Below are positions 44,312-56,417 of a stretch of 64,000 nt of DNA, piece by piece (position 1 is the first letter of the stretch; each line of letters begins with the position of its first letter). The position numbers and the translations under genes were made by a program. The notes beneath the pieces were generated by a model. That model was not told where the DNA came from. It made no database searches and saw only the letters and a program-made list of their open reading frames with translations. Origin of the DNA: Chryseobacterium capnotolerans (lineage in GTDB: Bacteria > Bacteroidota > Bacteroidia > Flavobacteriales > Weeksellaceae); assembly GCF_021278965.1 (NCBI RefSeq), contig NZ_CP065589.1:5275001-5339000 (forward strand), in the 5' to 3' direction.

Positions 44312-47300
44312 TTATTTAGTTTTAAATACTTTTAATGATTCAGAACTAAATTCTAATATATAATTTTTATTTTTTATTTTCGTTTTTGTGGTATTGATAA
44401 AAATGATCATCTCAGGAAGATTCTGAATTTCATTGAGGTCAAAATGGTCATCAGAAACCAAAAGAACATCGATGTTTTTAGTAACTTCAGATAAATCTTT
44501 GATATAGTTTATCTTTCTTCTTTTCACCAGATAACTATGGGCTGCTATGGCTCTTTTATTCTCATTCTTTATCCATGAAAAAATTCTTCGGCTGGCTTGA
44601 TAGAGCGTTAATAAAGCATCTTTCTGTCCATAATCATCAGCAATATGAAGGATGTTGGCATCGGCATCAATGTGCTTATTCAGTTCAAAGTAAACGGATT
44701 TATGGGTGTTGAAATCTTTCTTTACTTCTGTTACCACCTCACTATCCTTATATAAATAGCTTAAGAATAGTTGCTTTTTGAAATAATTTTCGTCTTCAAT
44801 CTCTTCTCTTAGTTTAGCAAATTCCTCTCGATAGTAAGCATTAATCTTTTTTGTTCTTTCAGAATAGTTTTTACCGAAACTCAGATCATCCTTATTAATT
44901 CTGTCTCCCACTTTTACTGTAATGCTCCCATCATAAATAATGAAGTCACCTTTCGGTAGCACTTCAGAATTTCCATGGATATATAAAGGAAGAACATCCA
45001 GATCAAACTGTTCTGCAAGATAGAAAGCTCCTTTATGGAATCTTTTTACATCATTGGTATAAGAACGTTCTGCTTCAGGAAAAACAACAAGAGAATATCC
45101 CTGAGCAATTTTTTCCTTTAATTTATCCATTCCGTTTTCAATACCTTGAGAAACCGGATAAGAGCCCAATGCTCTTACCAGTTTTCCAAATACCGGTGAT
45201 TTGTACACCCAATCATTCACTAAATAAATGATTTTATGGGTAGCCATGGCAATAGCCAAGGTGTCCAGAAAAGAAGTATGATTGGCAATAATGACTGCCG
45301 GTTTGGTGAAGTCTTCTTTTGGATTATCAATGACCTTCTTCTTTACAAATGGATTAGAATAGAGAACAGAAGTTAAAAACTTAGCTAAAATAAGTTTGAT
45401 CATATTCAGCGTTTTACCCTTTGAGTTTTTTACAAAGAAGCTTCCTATGGCTGAAAATACCATTCCTCCAAGTCCATAATATAAAAAGCTGATCACCGAA
45501 ACTATCAATAACCTGAAGGTGATCGGGGAAAGTCCTTTTTTGCCCTGTTGGTAATCAATAATCTGAACCAGAACGGATATAGGGTAGAAGTAATGATAAT
45601 TACGGAGAACATTCCGATCAAAGCAACTAAAGCCAATGAATGTAAAGCGGGATGTTTAGCAAAAATTAAAGATCCAATGGATAAAATGGTTGTGAATACC
45701 GCTAAAATAATAGATGTTCTGTAAGTAGGAAGTTCGTTTTTTCCTGTGGTATGTTCCTTTTGCATCGCCTGAGTAAGGAAAATGCTGAAATCATCCCCAA
45801 CACCGAAAACTAAAGTGCAAACTACTGTGCTGAAAATATTTAATTCTAATCCTAAGAAATATAAAATCCCGGCTGTTACCACTCCCGTTAAAACAATTGG
45901 GAACATGGTAAGAACGGTCAACTCAAAATTTCTGAAGAAGACAATAATAGTTAAAATAATCGCAAGAAGAGAATAATTAATCAGCGTATTGAAATCTCTT
46001 TTTAATAAGCCTAAAAAGTTTTCATTCATCTGCTGACGGTCAATTGCAATGGCATCATGCTTCTTTTCAATATCCTTAATGAAGGTGTCTCTTTTATTTT
46101 CATCCACCTTCACTACATTGGAAACCGTGTAAAAGCCATTTTCATTGCTCATGAATTCTGAAATCTGGAGTGCTTTTACTTTTTCATAGTCCTTGATATC
46201 TAATGTAGAGTAGCTTTTATTTAAAACCTCATTAAAATTGTCAAAAGCCGAACTGTTGAATCCAAACTTATTTCCATTGCTGATAAGCTCAGAAACGGTT
46301 TGATGCTTTTTATTGTCATTCCAGAAGTTTTTCCATTCTTCAATTTTCTTTTGCTGGTCTTTTTCGGACAACACAATACTTCCGATAGAATTATAACTAA
46401 GGATTTTACCCTCTTTCTTCTCTTGTTCCAAAAATGTATTTAGCTGAGAGTTTCGGGCCAGCGCCTGTTCTTCAGAATTCCCATAAGAAATGGTATAAAT
46501 AGATTTTGAAGTGATATCCGAAAGCTTCTGCAGTTTTGCTTCACTGATCTTCATTTCTTTTGGAATGTAATTCAGATCCCCAATGTCTTCATTAAAACCT
46601 ACATGTCTGAAGCCAAATAAACAAGCCAAAATGATGATGGAACATCCGATAATCAAAGGTTTGTTTTTCTCATACGGATAAGATCCGATTTTATCAATAA
46701 AATTGGTGTTAAGCTTTTCTTCAGAATGTTTAGGTTTATAAAGCTGAGGGACGATAATCAATGCTGTGATGGAAGATAAGATAACTGTAATAGCAGCAAA
46801 AAGACCCAGGTCCTTTAATGCTTCAGAACGTACAAATACCAGGCATAGAAAGGAAACTGCAGTAGTTGCGCTACTTAATATAATAGGTTGGGTAATTTCC
46901 TTGTAAAGCTCCTCAATATTGTTATTGTGTTTGTAATGGGTAAGAATATGCAGGGCATAATCTATGGTAATCCCGATAAGAATAGCACCTACACTTAATG
47001 AAATGGCAGAAATCTTATCCTTAATAAAGTACAATATCAATAAAGCCAATAAAACGGAGAATACTGTAGGAAGAAATACTATAATCGGTGTGAAGAAGTT
47101 CCTGAAATAATAAATCAGCAGCACTAAAAGTACCGTCATAGAAATCACAACTGTATTTTGGATATCTTTTTTGATCTGCTTGGCATTGGCCACTGCAATA
47201 ACCGGAGAACCAAAATAACTGATTTCAGTTTTTCCCTTGAACTGCTTATTAAGGTTGTCTTTTATAGTATTCAGCTGGTCGACGAAAGATTCGTTAGCCT

Positions 47301-47964
47301 TTGTATCATTGCTTTTATTTTTAGGATCTATGAAAAGCAGAAGGTTTTTACCATCTTTGGTTACAATATAGCTATCTTCCAGTTTGAAATCCTTACTGAT
47401 GTTTAGAGCATTTAGTTTTTTGATCCCTAAGAAGGTCAGCCCAAGAGGATCTTTTTTGATAAATTCTTTGGTGACAAGGCTGGTGGGGGAAACTAATGAA
47501 ATGTAATTGTCCTCTACCTGCTTGGCAATACTGTCTTTTTGAAGTTTCCTTTCAATTTCTTTATAATCGTTTTCATTGAGGAATAAAGGCAGGTTCTGAT
47601 TAACGAAATCAAAGGTTTCAGAAATTTCATTATCATTTACTTTTCCTTGTATGGAACCTATATACTTTTGTAAAGGTTCTATTTTTTGTAAAAAAGTATC
47701 TGCTGTTTCGGAAAGCTGGAAGCTGTCTTCATTAGACTTATTTTCTATGATCACAATGATCTTATCCGAAAAATTAAGCTGTTTAAGTACTTTTGCTGTA
47801 AGATCCGATTTTTCATTTTTTGGAATGATCTGATTGATATCTTCTTCAAAATTAATCTTTGAAGCAAAGAAAAGACATAAAAGGGCAATTCCTAATGCTG
47901 TAAAAACAGAAAGGATTTTGTTTCTGGAAATCAGATAATATAAAAATATAAAAAAGCGATGCAT
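44312..47964 (-). pseudogene. MMPL/RND transporter fused to lysophospholipid acyltransferase and methyltransferase-like domain, frameshifted
   Basis: With one A added at 45536-45541 (six A read, seven needed) it is a single protein of about 1218 residues. The first 800 are an MMPL-type RND exporter with two sets of membrane segments, GITIDYALHILTHY and VGDDFSIFLTQAM included. Next is a PlsC domain (NHTSFLD, FPEAERSYT), then a degenerate SAM-methyltransferase-like tail (ILHIADDYGQKDALL). Such trifunctional proteins belong to flexirubin-type loci. Without the correction the pieces are 819 and 398 residues. Confidence 0.85.
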
Positions 47965-47983
47965 TGCATTTGGGTCAAGTCTG

Positions 47984-48012
47984 CAAATTTAAATTTTTAA
48001 GAATTACATCAA
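47984..48012 (-). promoter_or_regulatory. Probable promoter of the MMPL-dar operon
   Basis: On the minus strand, TTG (48010-48012), an 18-base spacer and TAAATTTG (47984-47991), a near-ideal Bacteroidota promoter 20 bases before the ATG. The adjacent 15-mer TAAATTTGCAGACTT is shared with the ileS promoter. Confidence 0.55.
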
Positions 48013-48076
48013 AATAGTTAGGGAGAAGTTTTGGCTGAAAATCAATAAAATATTCTGAACGGAATGAAAATTATTC

Positions 48077-48084
48077 TACTTTTG
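48077..48084 (+). promoter_or_regulatory. Probable promoter (-7 element TACTTTTG)
   Basis: TACTTTTG fits TAnnTTTG, 73 bases upstream of the ATG at 48157. A TTG at -33 is not evident. Confidence 0.4.
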
Positions 48085-48156
48085 TACAAGTTCCCTTTTG
48101 ATGAAATGTATTTTAAACCACAATTATTATTAAAAAAATAAGAATCTGTTTTTGAT

Positions 48157-49160
48157 ATGTCGATAAAAAATGATGAAAAAATAAATGGGTTTTTATTTGT
48201 AACCGTACTTCCGTTTCTGCTGTTTGCGATGTCCTATTACGGCTTCGAGTCTTCCTATGTAAGGTTGAAGACAATGGAGAGAGCACCGGATTTTATGTTC
48301 TCTTCTGTATATGCTTATAGAGTAATTCCCAATTATCTGAGTGTACATGTCACAGAATTAGTGACTTTCATTGTCAATAATTATCTTCCTTTTCTCAAAA
48401 ATTTTCTTTTAAAACAAGGAACATTGTTTTATCATAGTATTTTTCTGATTAACAGTTTCTTTTTTGTGCTGTCATCAATTGTTTTGCATTCGCTTCTTAA
48501 ATTAAATTTTACAGGAGATGCATTACATTTGAATATCAGAAGAATGATTCATTTGCTGGCTGTATTCTTTATTGTCATTGTTCAGTATGTTCCTACCAAT
48601 TGTGACTGTATAGCGATCTTCTTTTATCTTTTAGGAGCATTGCTTACTTTGAAATATCTGCAGAGCAGGAAACCTACATTCTTTATTCTTTTGTGCATCG
48701 CCGTGTTTATTTCTACGCTGGCAAGAGAAACTTCATGCCTGAATATTTCTTTTTTGCGGCAATGTGCATTGATTTTGAAAAATTGAAAAAGAAGGATTTT
48801 ACTTTCGTTAAAGAAATTATCTTTTTGGTGATTGCTTTTATAGTGCCTTATGCAGGACTTAGAATGATGATTCACCAGAACGCATCTTTTGTGGAAGGAA
48901 TTTATTTTTGGGATAATTTCAGCAGTCCTTTTAACTTAAGTGGTCTTCTGTTTGGAGTGATCAGTATATATTTCAGCTACCTGCTGTGTAACGATAAAGG
49001 AAAAATGTTCATCAGGAAATACCTGTTCTTTTCCATCCCTTACCTGATAATGATTGCAATGGTGGGGCTTTTCTGGGAAACAAGATTGTTTTTACCATTA
49101 ATTCTTACAGGTATTGTGACAGCTGCCCACCAGTTTAAAAATCTCATACCTAATCAATAA
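48157..49160 (+). pseudogene. Polytopic membrane protein, frameshifted (possible GT-C-like)
   Basis: With one A added at 48728-48730 (GAAAC reads as GAAAAC) it is about 334 residues with roughly eight to nine membrane segments: GFLFVTVLPFLLFAMSYYGF, FLINSFFFVLSSIVLHSLL and others. Segment ARENFMPEYFFFA is analogous to HESFIFYAPYFLL of the next gene, and YAYRVIPNYLS to its DGGFKRRGLLG loop. Function unknown; integral-membrane glycosyltransferases often look like this. Adjacent to surface-protein genes. Confidence 0.6.
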
Positions 49161-49258
49161 TACCATTTTTTGTAATTACAGTTTAAAATTTTTATATTAA
49201 CTTGGTTATTAATTGAATATGATAATTAAGTTTGATGATCTAGAGTACATTAAGTTCG

Positions 49259-50404
49259 ATGAAAAAAGCGCTGGAAGGATTTAAATCAGGATGGTATCTT
49301 ATAGCAGTTACGATTCTTTGCTTATTTAAAATTGGATTTGCCTATTATGCATGTAATGGGTTTGCTTTCGCGGACTGGTTGATTAATTATCAGGATGGAG
49401 GATTTAAAAGGAGAGGGTTATTAGGAACTGTTTTTGTTTTTTTTTATGATTCATTTTCCATCAAATTACAATATTCTGTTTTTGTAGCTCAGGCAATCGT
49501 TTATATTCTGTTTTTTTATATTCTGTCACTATTATTTAAATTAAAACAGACAAATATTATAGACGTTTTCCTATTTCTTACACCTTTCTGTCTATGGGGA
49601 TTTTTTTCTGATGCAGCAATTGGTTCCAGGAAAGACGGTATCTTATGGCTGCTTTTTTTACTATATGCTTATTTTTTAGCAAAAAATAAATTATCCGGAT
49701 TTAGAGAGAATATATTATTGATTTCATTCTCTTTATCCGTTTTTATTCATGAAAGTTTCATTTTTTATGCCCCTTATTTTTTATTGATCCTGTTTCTTCA
49801 TAACGGAAAATTAGATATTCAAAAGACTCTTAAAATCGTACTGGCTTTTTTCATTCCGGCTGTATTTATTTTCTTTATGGGAAGTATGAATCCGGATTAT
49901 GAACACACTCTTCAGCTTGTTAATGAATGCGGGATCAATTTACAGGATGATAACATTTTTCAATGGAAAGAAACCGAGCTGATTAAAACAAAATATTATC
50001 TGGAGCATCTGAATACAATCAGTCTTTATGCAGTGAGCTTCACCATACAACTATTGTTTATTCTGTATTATATTTTTATTCTTAAGAAGGAGGAGATTTC
50101 TAATAAGAAGCTCCTGCTAATCGCTTTTTTTACATGCATTATACTTACTGTTCCTCTGTTTCTAATCGCTATTGACGTAGGAAGATGGTTGTACAATCAC
50201 TTTATTCTGTTCTTTATTATCCTTATTTTCCAGCTTCCTGGCAGAAGAAGGGAAATGAAGCTGATAGACAGTTCTTTATTGAATTATAAAAATATGATTT
50301 TCGTGGCTGCTGTTCTTGTGGCTGACTTTGTTTATCGTGTTCCATCTTATGAATTAGGCATTGATATGGGATTGCCTCTAAAGCTTTTTCTGAAACTTTT
50401 TTAA
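49259..50404 (+). CDS. Polytopic membrane protein with DWLINYQDGGFKRRG motif (paralogue 1)
   Basis: 381 residues with about ten membrane segments. Conserved extracytoplasmic loop FADWLINYQDGGFKRRGLLG (residues about 38-57), then FFLTPFCLWGF-like, GSRKDGILWLLF, HESFIF, CGINLQDDNIFQWKE and a membrane tail. The same set occurs in the proteins at 61329 and 63794. Conserved acidic residues in the first loop recall GT-C glycosyltransferases, but I do not recognise the family. Its 3' end is the start of the 5.43-kb duplicated unit. Confidence 0.6.
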   Translation: MKKALEGFKSGWYLIAVTILCLFKIGFAYYACNGFAFADWLINYQDGGFKRRGLLGTVFVFFYDSFSIKLQYSVFVAQAIVYILFFYILSLLFKLKQTNIIDVFLFLTPFCLWGFFSDAAIGSRKDGILWLLFLLYAYFLAKNKLSGFRENILLISFSLSVFIHESFIFYAPYFLLILFLHNGKLDIQKTLKIVLAFFIPAVFIFFMGSMNPDYEHTLQLVNECGINLQDDNIFQWKETELIKTKYYLEHLNTISLYAVSFTIQLLFILYYIFILKKEEISNKKLLLIAFFTCIILTVPLFLIAIDVGRWLYNHFILFFIILIFQLPGRRREMKLIDSSLLNYKNMIFVAAVLVADFVYRVPSYELGIDMGLPLKLFLKLF

Positions 50405-50645
50405 AAAATAACCGGATTTAATCTCACAAGACTATCAGAGTATATTTCAAATCAAGAAATAGCTTTTTATAATTAATATAAGCTGGTGAAAAAGAAGATA
50501 AAAAACACTTAATATTATTAATTTTATTTTTAATGATAATGGTTGTTTTTAGATGTTTTTCTTTTTAATAATGTTTATTATATTATAAATTATCTATATT
50601 TTTTATTTATTATTTTATTTTTCTTAAAAATATAATTTCTCTATT

Positions 50646-50679
50646 TTGGGATTTTTTTTTCTTTTTTTTGATAACTTTG
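50646..50679 (+). promoter_or_regulatory. Probable promoter of the first T9SS protein, with long leader
   Basis: TTG (50646-50648), a 23-base spacer and TAACTTTG (50672-50679). Transcription would start near 50687, about 305 bases before the ATG at 50993, a long 5' leader. The rest of the 588-base gap is A+T-rich with no gene. The downstream copy (56081-56110) has a similar layout with a 19-base spacer. Confidence 0.45.
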
Positions 50680-50992
50680 TTAAAAATTTAAAGATAGTTA
50701 TATCTGGAATTTTTAAGGGTTTGTACAACACATAACCAGAAAACTAATAACATGTAATCGTGAAAAAGATTACGTTCTACCTATTTGTAGATGCCTTTGT
50801 TCACTTCCTCTGAAATTTATTCATAAGAATCCAATTTAATATACCCTGTTTTCCGGATAATACATTTACGATCCTGGCTTTGGTCGACAAGGCCTGGATT
50901 GGGATAATGTTTTGAATTCTATCTGATTTTCAAAACATTATATGGGTTATACGTTCGTTTTACCTTCTAAACACTTTTTAATTCTATATGGT

Positions 50993-53900
50993 ATGAAAAA
51001 AGATTCACCTTAAAGATTTTTGCTGTAATATTTTGTATTGCAGTATCTCATACCTGGGCAAGGGCGGCTTCTACCTCCCTGTCTGTTGAGACCAGTACAA
51101 GATTCATGCATAGGGCAGCTTTACCGCCAAGTACCTATGATCTGGATCCGCTTATCATTATTTCACAGAATGTGAATGAGAAGGGATTGGTAGTTATGAA
51201 AGGAAACTTTCAAAAACCCACTACCGCAGGAGATGTAAAAGTTACCATTAAGTACAAGGATGCTCAAAACAACTGGATTCCTGTATGGTGCAAAACTTTT
51301 GTAGGAAATTATGACTACGATGAAGAGCTTACGGCTAATTTCGAGCTGCCGCAATCCACTTTGGCTTCACATTCCGTAAAAATCGAATTAAGTTCGAATG
51401 AAACGCTAACCAATTGGTCCTCTGTTTCATGGAATAAGTCAGTAAGCCATTACAAGCAATCCGATTATACCTATGGGAATTGTGATCTGGATGAAAACCA
51501 GTACACGATTCTGTTTACCCCCTAAAAAAGACGGAACTGTTTTATATAACGCGAATGGATCTGTATCAGGAATAAAAGATAGGGTAACTTCCCAGCATCT
51601 GGCGAGAAAACTGGATAATATTGTTTTGTCTTTTCAGGGAAGAGCGGTATTAGAAAATTCTAATGCCAATTCACCATTGGTTAACATTGCAAACCCAAAT
51701 AAACTTTCTACGATAGCCAGTTCGCAGAAATATATTTATCAGAACAGTGATACCAGTCCTTTCGAGTTTTCTTATCATGATCCGGTATATATGTTTGCAG
51801 GAAAGTTCTCCAATGAAAGTTTCTTTATCAACTTCAGCAATTGGTTTTTACTTGCATCTGAAGGAGGGGAGGATTTAGGCAGAGGATATCTGGATTTTAC
51901 AAAGCCTAATGCTCTTGTGAACCGATATTATAACCTTTATAATTACATCAATGAAAAATTGGGAGACGTTTTTGCTAATCAGCAGCCTGTTGTTATTGTG
52001 ATCAGCAAGGTTACCGGATTAAGAGTTTATAAAGCCAATGGACAGTATATTTCTCTTAATGCTACCAGTAATTACAATACAATTGATGATTTTGGGTATC
52101 CTCCTCTTAATGGCAAGCAGAGAGGGCCTGGTTCTGAGAATTTTTCGTTAAGTAATACTTCTCAGGCCTCACTATATGGTGTTGGGGCTATCAGAAACAG
52201 AAAAGTGATCAATAGCTGGAATGGTCCGTCAAGGCCTTTGATGGATATCGAAAGTGAGATCAATAAATTTATAAAATATGTAGGGATTTTTAAAAATCAA
52301 ATCACAGAGGAATGTCCTGTTTCCTGTTTTACAATTAACTCCGGAGCAGTATCTGACTATGGAGATTGGTCTAAAGCACCCAACAGTTATATCTTCACGG
52401 GTAAGAATAAAAATAATAATGCTGATGTGGATGGTCTTTATATCCCTGTAAAAAAAGCCTATAAAATGTGGAACTCGAACCCGCTTATGGGTGGAAGTCC
52501 TATTCCTTCCGGTACTGTAACAGCAGATGTGTATTGGGAAGACATCCATGGATTGATAAAATCCGGAGACAATTACAGTTTGGAGATTATAGGATCCGGA
52601 GAGGATGCAAAAATAAAAGTTCCGATCAACAAAACGAAAGAAGGAAATGCTGTCATTGCCTACAAGGTAAACGGAGAAGTTTTCTGGTCTTGGCATGTCT
52701 GGGTGACTGATGATCCTACCAACGGTTCAACTTATAAAAGTTTTGATGGAGTGAAAAGACAAAGAACTGATGGAACTCTGGAATTAATCCCTGATTCCGA
52801 CTGGGGATGGATGGATAGAAACCTGGGTGCTTTAAGCAATACCATCACTGGAACTGAATATAACAAAAATGGAGGTCTTCTTTATCAATGGGGAAGAAAA
52901 GATCCTATTCCGCCCCTGGTATACAAAGGAAATGATTTTTATGAAGCTTCGGGATCTGTTGGAAGAATAAGACACAGACAATCCAGAAATATGGCTAATG
53001 GTTCTCAGAAGATTGATAACTTAATTAAACTGGTAATATTGTCAAATGCTACCGTTCCTAATAATCTTCGTTTATCCATTAAAAATCCATTAAGCTTAAT
53101 TTATGTGAACAAAGATGATAATTCCGGACAGGCGCTTTATAGTAACAATGCCAATCTTCAGGTAAATTGGTTTGGGAATTCACCCACATTGCCTCCGAAT
53201 AGATTAAGTGAATTAAACTTGTGGTCTGATAACTCAAAAGGTATTATTACCAACGAAGATTTGAGTAGTGACAATATTGCAAATCCTTATAGAGATAAGT
53301 CATCTTTTGACCCTTGTCCCAACGGATGGAGAATACCTTCCGTCTTGGTAGCCAATTTAGGAAACGGAAGCTATATTGATGATGTAAGGGTAGATTTTAG
53401 TCCGTATGGTATTAAGAATAATATCTCTATCAATACCTTTGAAGCGAATAAGTATCATATCATTAAACCTAATGATAATAATACTCCCGCTTATATGAAA
53501 GGGTTTAAAATATACAACAATGTTGGGGTGGATCTCAGCAATGTAGGCGGAAATAATATGGGACTTTTCCCTGGTACGGGTATGCTTGTAAGAAATTACC
53601 ATGAAGGGCAGTATACCGATCAGCATGAAACCTACTTATGGACAGCAACAATGACCCGGTTTTTTGATGCAACTCCTTCTGTTTCAGCTAGAAATTTTCG
53701 TATGATTCCTGATAGAGATCAGCCGGATGTTCCTGATCCTTCCTTACCTTCCATCACCGGAAGATATCAATATTATCCTTTATCTGGGGGAGTAACATCT
53801 GCAGCTCATGGATGCAGATGTATTAAAGATCCTTTATATGAAGTTAACAATTATAACTTCCCTACAGAGTTCTTTAATAACGCTGTGGAATATGCTGAAG

Positions 53901-55573
53901 GATTAAATAATCCGAACTCTTATACCCTTGTTAAAAGTACAGCAGAATCTACCATTCAGATCCCAATCAGCAAAGCATTCTCTGCTCAGAGTAAACTGCT
54001 TAATAATCCTGATATCCTGAATTCTTCGAATTTCAATAATTTGAAAGTTAATGTATTATGGTCTACCGCTGCCGGCTTAATCAGTAATATAGCACTTTCT
54101 AATCCTGCTCCTGCTTCATTGGCTGATATTTCCAACACCAATATCAATGTTAAGATTGCTCCCAACCAATCTGGGAATGCTGTTGTTACCCTGCATAATG
54201 GAAGTATTACCAATCCTGTTTACTGGAGCTGGCATATCTGGGTAACCAATACCCCAATCAGCTCTGCTACTTATGTTACTGAATTACCTAACCAGGCCGC
54301 TGTTAATTACATCAATTATATCAAACCTGGTGAAGTGATCAAAACAGAAATAATGGATAGAGATCTTGGAGCTAACCAGGCTATTGCTGAAGCCAATAAA
54401 ACGGTTACTACAGGAGGATTACACTTTCAATGGGGTAGAAAAGATCCGCTGCCTGTTTTTGTGAATGCGAACAGAAACTCAGCTCCTGTTTATTTAGGGA
54501 CGGTACAGGCTAATGGCAGTGTTACTTATACTACCTTGTCTGCTGCAACTTATTATTCAGATTCTTATCTTAAAAAGTATCCTGACTATTCGGTGCAAGC
54601 CAATGTATTGGCTACAGATAAAGTGTCTGATAAAATAAGCAAGGTTTTATCCTATTCTGTGAAAAACCCTATGACTTTCATGGTTCCTAATATGACCACG
54701 AAATCAGCAGATACTAATCACACCAATGGGGCAGATTGGTTGGCGAATGAACCCAATCTAGCTCCGGAAAGATGGGGGAGAGGAGGTAAAAAGTCTCCTT
54801 TTGATCCTTGTCCGGAAGGATGGAGGATTCCTGATCCAACAGGAGTGTCTAATACCAATGTAGGAACAAGCCCTTTTTATAGACCTACTACAGGAATCAG
54901 TATTCCTAATAATTATGGGGGTACAAGAATTAACAGAAATCCTTACAGTTCCGCAGCTATCGGGTATTCTTTTGGTGATGCAGCTTATAATATTGGAAGT
55001 TTTGCCAATTTAGGTGTAAGAGGAGGCAGAAATACCATAGAAGCAACTCCTGCAGCGCCGGATTTCAATGCTATTGATTACATTTATGGAGGTTTTTGGT
55101 TAGGGGCTTTAGGTTCCAATTATACCGGAAGAGCATTAAGAACGGAGATACAATATGTGGGAAACTATTTATTTCCGTTTAGCAGTAATGCTGATCCCTA
55201 TTTTGCTCAGAACTGCCGTTGTGTTAAAGTACAATATGATGAAAACGGAAATGAATTAGGCCCTATTCCTAAACTGCAGATTACCTCATTGTCTGCCACT
55301 AGAGCGACCAATGTTTTAGCAAAATCAGTCATTGAGGACAAAATAACTCAAAATAAACTTGAGTTATTCCCTAATCCTGTGAAAAGTATATTGTATATTA
55401 AAGGTAATGACAGCGTGAAAGAATATTATTATCAGATCTATAATATGTCTGGCCAGATGATAAAATCGGGTAAATTTGAAAATGAACAGACTGACCTTTC
55501 TTCTTTGTTATCGGGAGCGTATTTAGTAAGAATCAACAATTCTGAAACCATAGTGAAGATTATTAAAGAGTAA
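50993..55573 (+). pseudogene. T9SS-secreted FISUMP-repeat surface protein (copy 1), two compensating indels
   Basis: Restored, it is 1526 residues, over 95 percent identical to copy 2 by eye. Signal peptide, a large N-terminal region, then two FISUMP-type repeats (MDRNLGA, LLYQWGRKDP and DPCPNGWRIP; second copy MDRDLGA, LHFQWGRKDP, DPCPEGWRIP), and a T9SS type A sorting tail (KLELFPNPVKSILYI ... YLVRINN). Breaks: six A at 50996-51001 where seven are needed, and five C at 51518-51522 where copy 2 has four. Net length is unchanged, so sequencing error is likely. Secreted or attached to the outer surface. Confidence 0.8.
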
Positions 55574-55594
55574 CACGAATCATGTGAAATTTAG

Positions 55595-55625
55595 AACCGT
55601 CTCAAAGACTGAGACGGTTTTTTTA
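55595..55625 (+). terminator. Rho-independent terminator after T9SS copy 1
   Basis: AACCGTCTCA and TGAGACGGTT arms with a T-run 20 bases after the stop. Confidence 0.85.
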
Positions 55626-55691
55626 TAGAGCTAAAAATAGGGTGTCTGTTTAATTTTATGTGAATATTTGTTTGGACCGTAAGGTTTAGTT

Positions 55692-55838
55692 GAAAGAGAA
55701 ATGAAGCTGATAGACAATTTTTTATTGAATTATAAAAATATCATTTTCTTGTCTGCTGTTTTCATTACCGACTTTATTTACCATGTTCTATCTTATGAAT
55801 TGGATATTGGTATAGGCTTCTTATTAAAGTTTTTTTAA
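55692..55838 (+). pseudogene. Remnant 3' end of the DWLINYQDGGFKRRG membrane protein
   Basis: Reads REMKLIDNFLLNYKNIIF ... SYELDIGIG in frame to a stop at 55836-55838, matching the last 49 residues of the 49259 gene (REMKLIDSSLLNYKNMIF). It has no start or upstream part. It sits 5434 bases downstream of the original stop, the same shift as the T9SS gene pair (5425), so it is the left edge of the tandem duplication. Confidence 0.85.
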
Positions 55839-56080
55839 AAAATTAGCCATCTTCAATCTTATAAGAATATTAGAATACTCTTTAAAATAAATCAACAATA
55901 ATTTTTTATAATTGACCTAAATCAGCTGTGAAAAGTTTGAAAAATAGGAACATTCATTTATTTTTTTTCAAATGTAATGGCGGTTTTTAAGATCTTCTTT
56001 ATAGTAAATTGGATTTATGATATTCTAAATCACTTGTTTTTGATTTAATGAGGTGTTTTTTCAAAAAAACAAACTCCCTA

Positions 56081-56110
56081 TTGTGGGAGAAGATATTTTT
56101 TTTATCTTTG
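56081..56110 (+). promoter_or_regulatory. Strong-consensus promoter of T9SS copy 2
   Basis: TTG (56081-56083), 19-base spacer, TATCTTTG (56103-56110), which is the ideal Bacteroidota spacing. The ATG is at 56418, so the leader is about 300 bases, as in copy 1. The leader sequences have diverged although the genes have not. Confidence 0.6.
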
Positions 56111-56417
56111 CTAAGGCTTTAAATATCAGGATTATCTGATTTTTTTAGTTATTTAAAAACACACCAGGAAAACTTAAAAACAAATAAGCATGGAAAAAAA
56201 TATTTTCTATACATGGGCCTATTATTCGCTTCATGATTCCCACAACGTATTCAGAGAAATCTGATTCTACCAGTATATATTCCAAGTGAAAATTGAAATC
56301 CCAGCTTTAATTATCAAGTTGGAATTAGAACTTTATTTTTAATTCTATTGATTGTCAGTTTCTTATTTGGATAACATGCCTGTTTTACCCATTAAAAACA
56401 CTTTTAATTTTATACGT

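Noticed and set aside
52229..52696. Long minus-strand frame repeated at 57654-58121
   Set aside because: Present in both copies only because the sense genes are duplicates
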